From JAXHTY01 sp034189225 (lineage in GTDB: Bacteria > Desulfobacterota > Desulfobacteria > Desulfobacterales > Desulfosudaceae), in NCBI GenBank assembly GCA_034189225.1, contig JAXHVL010000043.1, positions 1 to 5,008 of the forward strand: DNA of 5,008 nucleotides. Direction: 5' to 3'. Shown here one piece after another: positions 1-4,906 of this stretch. The translations under genes were made by a program, and so were the position numbers. Every line of letters starts with the position of its first letter. Position 1 is the stretch's first letter. The notes beneath the pieces were generated by a model. The model was not told the DNA's origin and made no database searches. It worked only from the letters and a program-made list of their open reading frames with translations.

Positions 1-8
1 TTTTCTTT

Positions 9-42
9 CATACTTTTCTTTGCTCGCCCAAAGAAAAGTATG
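9..42. repeat. Perfect 14-bp inverted repeat (hairpin)
   Basis: The left arm CATACTTTTCTTTG (9-22) is exactly complementary to CAAAGAAAAGTATG (29-42) around a 6-base loop. With a two-base bulge (43-44) the pairing extends outward: bases 2-8 pair with 45-51, for about 21 bp in all. The stem is followed on the plus side by A-rich and on the minus side by T-rich sequence. It could act as a terminator for a gene beyond the left edge, or be the boundary of a dispersed repeat. I favour the repeat, because similar hairpins recur in many proteobacterial genomes as far as I recall. Confidence 0.75.
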
Positions 43-84
43 CAAAAGAAAGGGCGCCCCGCAGCTTGGCCTTCGGCTTCCCTC

Positions 85-197
85 GCAGGAACGGTTTTTT
101 CGGCGCTGGCAGAAACTCGCCTGTCCTTTTGTGCAGATGCGTTAAGCCTCGTCTGCTCAGACAATCTGCCCGCGTCTTCCGAAAAAACCGCCCCTGC
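85..197. repeat. Long imperfect palindrome, possible MITE-like element or structured RNA
   Basis: The outer arms pair 17 of 19 positions. GCAGG (85-89) pairs with CCTGC (193-197), and the perfect 12-mer CGGTTTTTTCGG (92-103) pairs with CCGAAAAAACCG (179-190). Inside are further roughly concentric pairings: GGCAGA (108-113) with TCTGCC (165-170), TGTC (122-125) with GACA (160-163), and GCAGA (133-137) with TCTGC (152-156). The midpoints all fall near 139-145, so the segment can fold into one long hairpin on either strand. A second short pairing, CGCCCCT (189-195) with AGGGGCG (212-218), competes with the outer arm. No transposase is present. A non-autonomous mobile repeat or a non-coding RNA are the two readings I would consider. 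Confidence 0.5.
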
Positions 198-260
198 TCG
201 GCTGCGCTGCAAGGGGCGAGGCACGTGTTGCTGTTCAGTTGTTCCGGCAAACTGAAGAAT

Positions 261-290
261 TTGGCAACAAACTGAAAAATCGAATAAAAT
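261..290 (+). promoter_or_regulatory. Possible sigma70-type promoter for the antitoxin / radical SAM operon
   Basis: TTGGCA (261-266) and TAAAAT (285-290) each match the -35 and -10 consensus at five of six positions, with an 18-base spacer. Transcription from here would give a leader of about 155 bases before the ATG at 453. A second, weaker -10-like GATAAT lies at 364-369 without a good -35. AT-rich sequence gives such matches by chance, so this is tentative. Confidence 0.35.
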
Positions 291-385
291 TGACTAGTTT
301 ACAACAAAATGGGCAGATTGGGTTCCTTGGAAGCGGGCTTTTCTTACTATGAAGGACATTAAGGATAATGGCTTAACCAAAATTT

Positions 386-399
386 CAACCTCGAGGTTG
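386..399. promoter_or_regulatory. Perfect palindrome upstream of the antitoxin gene, candidate operator
   Basis: CAACCTCGAGGTTG is a perfect 14-bp palindrome lying 53 bases before the antitoxin start. A smaller inverted repeat, ATAC-gcaa-GTAT, follows at 407-418. Phd/YefM antitoxins usually bind palindromes in their own promoter as dimers and repress the operon, so this pair is a natural candidate operator. The assignment rests on position and symmetry only. Confidence 0.4.
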
Positions 400-440
400 G
401 GAACTTATACGCAAGTATCAGAGAATATGCGCTAAAATCC

Positions 441-445
441 AGGGG
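441..445 (+). promoter_or_regulatory. Shine-Dalgarno site of the antitoxin gene
   Basis: AGGGG sits seven bases before the ATG at 453. This fixes that ATG as the start of the small protein, with no competing upstream start in frame near it. Confidence 0.7.
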
Positions 446-452
446 TGTTCGT

Positions 453-683
453 ATGAAAACCGTCACAGCAGGTACTGTTCAAAAAAACTTCGCTGATGTT
501 TTAAGGCATGTGGCTGCCGGCGAAGAGTTTATCGTCACCAAACGGGGCAGGCCTGTGGCCAGAATTATCCCGGCGAATGATGCTAGGGAGATCAATTGGC
601 CGAATTTTGAAGAAGAATTGGTGGCAATCAAAGGCAAATCACTTAGTGGAGCCATAATTGAAGACCGGAAAGACCGATTCTGA
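453..683 (+). CDS. Phd/YefM-family type II antitoxin (orphan)
   Basis: This 76-residue protein has the Phd/YefM/RelB-like antitoxin layout. An N-terminal DNA-binding and dimerisation region covers about residues 1-42, with the family pattern NFADVLRHVAAGEEFIVTKR followed by GRPVARIIP. A charged C-terminal tail (IIEDRKDRF) is the part that normally wraps around the toxin. Length is typical for the family, so it appears intact. In known systems the antitoxin neutralises a co-transcribed toxin, often a PIN-domain RNase, and represses its own promoter. Here no toxin gene follows. The stop codon overlaps the start of the radical SAM fusion gene as TGATG, the junction usually seen between such an antitoxin and its toxin. 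Codon use is more AT-rich than in the fusion gene. It may be a leftover from a lost toxin pair, or have been recruited as a regulator of the downstream gene. Confidence 0.88.
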   Translation: MKTVTAGTVQKNFADVLRHVAAGEEFIVTKRGRPVARIIPANDAREINWPNFEEELVAIKGKSLSGAIIEDRKDRF

Positions 684-3600
684 TGATTTACAAGGAACAA
701 TTGCATGAACACGACCACTGGATACGACTGGAACACGCCGGCACACCTGTGTACGTCCGGCCGGACATACCGGACTGGGTGATTCCCAATACAGCCGGGG
801 ATGCATTGATGCAGGCCCTTTCTGCCGATGAACCTGATGGCACCGGCGGAGCGGTGCCGGGAATCATGGAACACTGGGGAACCCGCCGGTTTCTCTCTCT
901 TCTGACATCACCGCCGGTTCAGCCGTACACGGGCCGTGCAGACGTGCTTTGCCTTGATGCACTCGAAGAATGCTGGCTGCATATCACAGACCGGTGCAAT
1001 CTGTCCTGCCGCCACTGCCTGTTTGCGTGCTCGGACAAAACAAAAGCCACCCTGCCTCTGGAAACGGTTGCCACCATTGTGGCCGATGCCTGCGACCTCG
1101 GCGCCCGCACGTTTTATCTCACCGGCGGCGAGCCCCTGGTGCATCCGGATTTTCAGGCCATATGCCGGATGATACTGGAAGACCGGCCCGACACCCGCCT
1201 GGTGATCCTGACCAACGGCATCCTTATACCCGAGCAACTCGACTTTTTCCAGACCCTGCCCGCTAACCGCCTGTTTCTGCAGATCAGCGTGGACGGCATC
1301 GGCGGAACCAATGATCATCTGCGGGGAAAGGGCACGTACGAAAAACTGAGGACCGTTTTTGATGCGATAAAGGGCCATGGCCCGACCGTTACACCGCCTG
1401 TAACCCTGGCCATGGCCGTTCATGCGGCCAATTTTCACCAGATGCCGGATATGGTGGACCTGGCCGCGCATTACGGGTTTTCCGGTGTCCATTACATGTG
1501 GCTGCTGATCACCGGCAAGGCCAAAGCCGCGGATTTCGTGACGTGGAACGCGCTGTTCGCCAGCCTTATCCGCTGCCATGAAAAGGCCGAAGCCCGGAAC
1601 ATAACCATTGATAACATTCAAAACATGGCGGCCCGGGTATTTGCCACCCCCGGCACCCGCCATGACCTGAGCAATGCGGGGTGGACCTCGCTGGCCATCG
1701 GACCGGATGGCGCCGTGTACCCCACCCCTGCCCTGATCGGTCAATCCGGGCTGATATGCGGAGAAATCACCGGTAAACAGGACCTGGAATATATCTGGCG
1801 GGAAAGCGCCGTTCTGAAGGCCCTTCGCGGGCTGTCCCTGCTGGCGGACGAACAGTCCGAGAAGGACCCGCTCCGGTTCATTATCGGCGGCGGCGATATT
1901 GATCAAAGCTACTACGCGGGCGGGGCTTTCGTGGGCCATGACCCTTACATGTCGCTTTACCGGGCCATGGCGTTGTGGCTGATGGCGAAATCCGCGGAAC
2001 CTGTCCCGGATAGTGCCCTAACAGATGCCCCCCGGCTGCGGCGAAAAATGGGGGAAAAGCTCATGCAATGCCACCACGACGGCCAGGGCGTGGCCCTGAC
2101 CCATTCCAACTGCGTGCTGACCTTTGCCGGCACCCGCCAGGTGGTGGGCGATTTCTATACCATTGCCGATGAAACGGATAACCCGGACATCATCAATCCG
2201 GTCTGCTACCCGGAATCCGAGCTTTCGCACATTCCGGTTGACGGCAGGGTAAGGTCATACGGCTGCGGCAGTCCCGTGCTGGATGCCGGTATCGCGCCCG
2301 GCGAGGTGGTCATGGATCTGGGCGCGGGCGCGGGCGTGGAATGCTTTATTGCGGCCCGGAAAACAGGACCGGACGGACAGGTCATCGGCCTGGACATGCT
2401 GGATCACATGCTCACGAGGGCCAGCCAGTCCCTGGATGCGGTGGCCGACAACCTGGGGTATTGCAACGTAACCTTTAAAAAAGGCCTCCTGGAAGCCATT
2501 CCCGTGGACGACAACACGGTGGATGTGATCATCTCCAATTGCGTGATCAACCTGTCCGAGGACAAACGGCAGACCTTTGCCGAAATATTCCGGGTGCTCA
2601 AGCCCGGCGGCCGGATATTTATTTCCGACGTGGTCACGGACAGCCCTTGTCCGCCATCCATCCAGAACGACGCCACCCTGCGCGGCGAATGCATCGCTGG
2701 CGCCCTGGTCCAGCCGCACCTCATGGCGATTCTGGAAGCCGCGGGATTTCACCAGACACGGATCGTGAAACGGTTTTTCTACCGGGAGGTACGGGCATAT
2801 CGCTTCTATTCTGTGACGTACACCGCTTTCAAACCGCCAGCCACGGACGCAGCCAGGCCGGTTGTCTACCCCGGTCCCTATGCCGCCGTGGTCATGGACA
2901 GCGGCCAGGTGCTGACGCGGGGAGAACCCCTGAATGTCAACTGGTCCTATCCGGCGAATAACGACCCGGCCATATTTACCCTGGACGCCCACGGCGGGGT
3001 CGATAACATGACGATGGAAAACACCTGCTGTGCCCCGACGGCAGCGGCCAGCAAGGCCTGCGATTGCAGTGCGCCGCCGGAAGAACCGAACGAGTGCGGG
3101 TGCGGCCAGCCGCCTGTGCCCCCGCCACCTCCTGGCAACGGCATTTCCATACTAACGGAGGCCCCTCCGGCCCCCGCCCAGTCGGGTAAAGTCATGGCCG
3201 ACTGCATGGTCTGCGGCAAGCCGCTGCAATACCTGAAGCAGGACCGGCCGGAACCCTGCGCCCTGTGCGGCCGGGTTCAGACGGCCAACGCGGTGTGCGA
3301 GGCCGGCCATTTTGTTTGCGATGCCTGCCACAGCCGGGACATGAGCGACATCGTCAAGCACATCTGCACCCACACCGATGCTGCGGACATGATCGATCTG
3401 CTGAACCGGCTGCGATCCCACCCGTGTTTTCCGGTCAACGGACCGGAACACCACTTTGCCGTTCCCGGCATTATCCTGGCGGTTTACCGGAACCTGGGCG
3501 GGGCAGTGACCGGGGGCGATATTCTGGCAGGTATTGACCGGGGCAAAGCCATTCCCGGCGGGGTATGTGCAGTCTGGGGCGCCTGCGGTGCGGCCCTGGG

Positions 3601-3883
3601 GGTGGGCGTTGCCTTCGGCATCATGCTGAAAAGCACCCCTCTGGCCCCTACACCCCGGCAAATGGTCCAGCGGGTGACCGATACGGTCATTCAAAAAATT
3701 AACATGCATGAAGCGGCCCGCTGCTGTCAGCGGGAAACCTTTACCGCGCTGAAGGCGGCGGCTGAACTTTCAAAAACCCTGCTACCGGTTGAATTAAAGG
3801 CCGACGGTGACGTGCAATGCCGCCAGCAGGGCAAGAACCGGGAGTGTATTCGGCAGGCATGCCCGTATTTCAGCTACAAATAA
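683..3883 (+). CDS. Radical SAM / ArsM-like methyltransferase / DUF5714 three-domain fusion protein
   Basis: This 1066-residue, probably cytosolic protein has no signal peptide. Residues 1-95 form a family-type leader (HDHWIRLEHAGTPVYVRPD). Residues 95-375 are a radical SAM domain with the [4Fe-4S] motif CNLSCRHC (C105, C109, C112), GGE (148-150) and ISVDG (201-205). Its SPASM-like tail (about 333-375, GPDGAVYPTPAL then DLEYIW) lacks the usual cluster cysteines. Residues 505-715 resemble arsenite methyltransferase ArsM/AS3MT: SAM-binding MDLGAGAGVECFIA (544-557), YGCG (C528), SNCVINL (C620), GECIAGAL (C670) and RFYSVTYTAFK. A Cys-rich linker (782-807) and proline run follow, then DUF5714 (about 838-1066) with CXXC pairs, GPEHHF, PGGVCAVWGACGAALG and a CIRQACPYF end. 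The start is the ATG overlapping the antitoxin stop. A weak GGAAAG lies 10 bases upstream, so translational coupling is likely. Domains are clear. The reaction is unknown; methylation or alkylation of arsenic or another thiophilic substrate is only a hypothesis. Confidence 0.9.
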   Translation: MIYKEQLHEHDHWIRLEHAGTPVYVRPDIPDWVIPNTAGDALMQALSADEPDGTGGAVPGIMEHWGTRRFLSLLTSPPVQPYTGRADVLCLDALEECWLHITDRCNLSCRHCLFACSDKTKATLPLETVATIVADACDLGARTFYLTGGEPLVHPDFQAICRMILEDRPDTRLVILTNGILIPEQLDFFQTLPANRLFLQISVDGIGGTNDHLRGKGTYEKLRTVFDAIKGHGPTVTPPVTLAMAVHAANFHQMPDMVDLAAHYGFSGVHYMWLLITGKAKAADFVTWNALFASLIRCHEKAEARNITIDNIQNMAARVFATPGTRHDLSNAGWTSLAIGPDGAVYPTPALIGQSGLICGEITGKQDLEYIWRESAVLKALRGLSLLADEQSEKDPLRFIIGGGDIDQSYYAGGAFVGHDPYMSLYRAMALWLMAKSAEPVPDSALTDAPRLRRKMGEKLMQCHHDGQGVALTHSNCVLTFAGTRQVVGDFYTIADETDNPDIINPVCYPESELSHIPVDGRVRSYGCGSPVLDAGIAPGEVVMDLGAGAGVECFIAARKTGPDGQVIGLDMLDHMLTRASQSLDAVADNLGYCNVTFKKGLLEAIPVDDNTVDVIISNCVINLSEDKRQTFAEIFRVLKPGGRIFISDVVTDSPCPPSIQNDATLRGECIAGALVQPHLMAILEAAGFHQTRIVKRFFYREVRAYRFYSVTYTAFKPPATDAARPVVYPGPYAAVVMDSGQVLTRGEPLNVNWSYPANNDPAIFTLDAHGGVDNMTMENTCCAPTAAASKACDCSAPPEEPNECGCGQPPVPPPPPGNGISILTEAPPAPAQSGKVMADCMVCGKPLQYLKQDRPEPCALCGRVQTANAVCEAGHFVCDACHSRDMSDIVKHICTHTDAADMIDLLNRLRSHPCFPVNGPEHHFAVPGIILAVYRNLGGAVTGGDILAGIDRGKAIPGGVCAVWGACGAALGVGVAFGIMLKSTPLAPTPRQMVQRVTDTVIQKINMHEAARCCQRETFTALKAAAELSKTLLPVELKADGDVQCRQQGKNRECIRQACPYFSYK
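3023..3135 (+). other. Cys-rich and Pro-rich interdomain linker within the fusion protein
   Basis: Residues 781-818 of the fusion protein contain six cysteines as one CC and two CXC motifs (C782, C783, C793, C795, C805, C807), spaced by Ala/Pro/Glu-rich stretches. They end in a run of five prolines (813-817). The segment looks disordered and metallothionein-like. ArsM proteins often carry cysteine pairs in a C-terminal tail, so this may be that tail kept at the joint between the methyltransferase and DUF5714. Metal or metalloid capture and hand-over between domains is an inference. Confidence 0.6.
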
Positions 3884-3895
3884 GGCAGTGACGCC

Positions 3896-3922
3896 CACGA
3901 ATTCACACGAATCGACACGAAT
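3896..3922. repeat. Three copies of CACGAAT at exact 10-base period
   Basis: CACGAAT occurs at 3896-3902, 3906-3912 and 3916-3922, separated by TCA and CGA. This is a short tandem array just after the stop of the fusion gene and immediately before the REP-type palindrome. The ten-base phase puts every copy on the same face of the helix. It may belong to the same dispersed intergenic element as the palindrome. Confidence 0.6.
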
Positions 3923-3933
3923 GGGGCACCAGT

Positions 3934-3958
3934 GGTTCCCACGCTCAGCGTGGGAACC
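3934..3958. repeat. REP-like palindrome (12-bp perfect arms, 1-base centre)
   Basis: GGTTCCCACGCT (3934-3945) and AGCGTGGGAACC (3947-3958) are perfect reverse complements around a single C. I recall this palindrome as a widely dispersed intergenic repeat in proteobacteria and some other phyla. Its spurious translation PRSAWEP is common in protein databases. It lies between the convergent fusion gene (plus) and HEPN/MNT operon (minus). There it could also serve as a bidirectional transcription stop, although no T-run follows it. No transposase of the REP-associated type is in the window. Confidence 0.75.
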
Positions 3959-4076
3959 GGAAAATCCGAATCTGTTTCCCGAGTGGCACAGTCGAAGCCC
4001 CACAGACATTGGCCTTGAATAAGCACAGGCTCGGTATGAGGGCACAAACAAAAAAGGTTTTCAGAAGAACATTCCC

Positions 4077-4391
4077 TTAAACGATTATCTTTTCACCGGT
4101 GTTGATGATTTGATTGACAATGGGGATATTTATATCAAATTCTTCTTTGGTGAAGGGGTGGGGCTCAATAATAGTTTCTTCTTTATTCCGAATAACCATC
4201 AGCTTTACCTCCGTCTGAAAGGATTTCTGCTCACTGTCCTCAAGAACAATGGCCAAGTCAATATCACTGTCCTCATTTTGTTTTCCTTTGACATGAGAAC
4301 CAAACAACCAGGCTTCGGAGAACTTGATGTTATTCGCTTTGACCCGCCGCAGATACCTTGCGGATAATTTTATAGCATTGACTTTATCCAT
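4077..4391 (-). CDS. MNT-type nucleotidyltransferase-fold protein, probable antitoxin partner of HEPN
   Basis: This 104-residue minimal nucleotidyltransferase carries the hallmark GSX10DXD motif: G31, S32, then D43 and D45 in EDSDIDLAIV. E76 in IIEPHPF is a plausible third metal ligand. Characterised MntA antitoxins of this fold inactivate their HEPN partner by transferring AMP to a tyrosine. The intact active-site residues suggest this protein is catalytically competent. The ATG at 4391 lies inside the end of the HEPN gene (22-bp overlap) and has no clear Shine-Dalgarno sequence, so translation is probably coupled to HEPN. Sequence is AT-rich compared with the fusion gene, in keeping with horizontal transfer of the pair. 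A plain HEPN/MNT accessory pair without toxin activity is the alternative. Confidence 0.85.
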   Translation of the reverse strand: MDKVNAIKLSARYLRRVKANNIKFSEAWLFGSHVKGKQNEDSDIDLAIVLEDSEQKSFQTEVKLMVIRNKEETIIEPHPFTKEEFDINIPIVNQIINTGEKIIV

Positions 4392-4771
4392 AACCGTAGC
4401 GCTTTAATATGGTTTATCCATGTTTCAGTAAATTCATCTGTACATAAATGATAAAAACTCTGCTTATAATCATCGTATCTGGCACTGATATTAAACCTTG
4501 TTATACTGTCCAGAAGTTCAATTTTTTCATCATCTAATTCACACTCTCCCGCTTTTTCCATTATTCCTCTCAGATCATGAATGAGAGGCGGGTAATTGCC
4601 GGTGTTGAAGACAAATAAAGCCTTTAAGAGTTTTTCGAGGACGAGATGGCCCATGAACAGAGCCCAATGATTGTTCCCGCTAACATATAAATCCTGCATT
4701 GCCTTGAAGTCCTTTTCAGAACTGTCAAGCCAGAATGCTATCCGCTTATCCTTGTTGAAGTCCCCTGGCAT
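4370..4771 (-). CDS. HEPN-domain protein, probable toxin-type partner of MNT
   Basis: This 133-residue, mostly helical protein matches the HEPN family of small proteins paired with minimal nucleotidyltransferases. Visible features are WLDSSEKDFKAMQDL (14-28), NNHWALFMGHLVLEKLLKAL (33-52), PPLIHDLRGIMEKAG (61-75) and a C-terminal helix ending LRLWIKSML. RNase toxins of this fold use an RX4-6H motif. Here the equivalent region reads ISARYDDYKQSFYH, with no His four to six residues after R98 (the nearest is H108). RNase activity is therefore doubtful, and it may belong to the RYPD-type HEPN branch. I chose the ATG at 4771 because AAGGG (4780-4784) lies eight bases upstream. A TTG at 4774 would add one residue. 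It is the first gene of the operon and overlaps MNT. Confidence 0.85.
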   Translation of the reverse strand: MPGDFNKDKRIAFWLDSSEKDFKAMQDLYVSGNNHWALFMGHLVLEKLLKALFVFNTGNYPPLIHDLRGIMEKAGECELDDEKIELLDSITRFNISARYDDYKQSFYHLCTDEFTETWINHIKALRLWIKSML

Positions 4772-4820
4772 CAATCCGGCCCTTTTTGCAACTAGATGTC
4801 ATTCAACTGTCTCATACTAA

Positions 4821-4849
4821 AACATATTGGGAAACAGGAATATTGTCAA
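4821..4849 (-). promoter_or_regulatory. Near-consensus sigma70-type promoter of the HEPN/MNT operon
   Basis: On the minus strand TTGACA (4849-4844) is a perfect -35. It is followed after exactly 17 bases by TATGTT (4826-4821), a fair -10. Transcription would start near 4814 and leave a leader of about 40 bases before the HEPN ATG at 4771. The short leader, good spacing and AT-rich context make this the most credible promoter in the window. Confidence 0.7.
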
Positions 4850-4906
4850 GATAAAGGCAACACACGGGTGCACGACATAAATTTTTTAAAGGGGGTATCC
4901 ACTTCG

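Larger units (their letters stand above)
1..452. other. Gene-free left flank: structured repeat followed by AT-rich regulatory stretch
   Basis: I see no convincing gene here. The first 250 or so bases are GC-rich and full of inverted repeats (listed separately). Short open frames run through them on both strands, but they are Arg/Pro/Cys-rich and lack ribosome binding sites. The minus-strand frame ending FAYFSLGEQRKV resembles, from memory, peptides often mis-annotated from repeats in proteobacterial genomes. From about 255 the composition becomes AT-rich and looks like an upstream regulatory region for the antitoxin gene that starts at 453. Confidence 0.6.

Noticed and set aside
8..250. Minus-strand 80-codon frame in the left repeat region
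   Set aside because: It coincides with the hairpin and palindrome, has no ribosome binding site, and resembles peptides commonly translated from repeats.
349..435. Small plus-strand frame of 28 codons (MKDIKDNGLTKISTSRLG...) upstream of the antitoxin
   Set aside because: It has only a poor ribosome binding site and no recognisable similarity. It overlaps the candidate operator, so chance is more likely than a leader peptide.
683..1000. Hidden PIN or RelE-type toxin fused to the start of the radical SAM protein
   Set aside because: Residues 1-95 show no PIN acidic residues or RelE pattern. They read as the normal leader of this radical SAM type.
908..1939. Long antisense open frame (343 codons) opposite the radical SAM domain
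   Set aside because: Antisense frames are expected opposite GC-rich genes. The plus frame shows clear radical SAM motifs, and the antisense product has no recognisable domain.
2255..2992. Antisense open frame (245 codons) opposite the methyltransferase domain
   Set aside because: It is a shadow of the methyltransferase coding frame, with no motifs and a composition typical of reverse reading.
3807..4022. Plus-strand 71-codon frame across the end of the fusion gene and the REP palindrome
   Set aside because: It starts inside the fusion gene and includes PRSAWEP, the known spurious translation of the palindrome.
4036..4076. Possible intrinsic terminator of the HEPN/MNT operon (T-run on the minus strand at about 4049-4055)
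   Set aside because: I could not find a convincing GC-rich hairpin directly ahead of the T-run.
4110..4367. Plus-strand 85-codon frame opposite the MNT gene
   Set aside because: The minus strand carries the clear GSX10DXD nucleotidyltransferase. This frame is its shadow.
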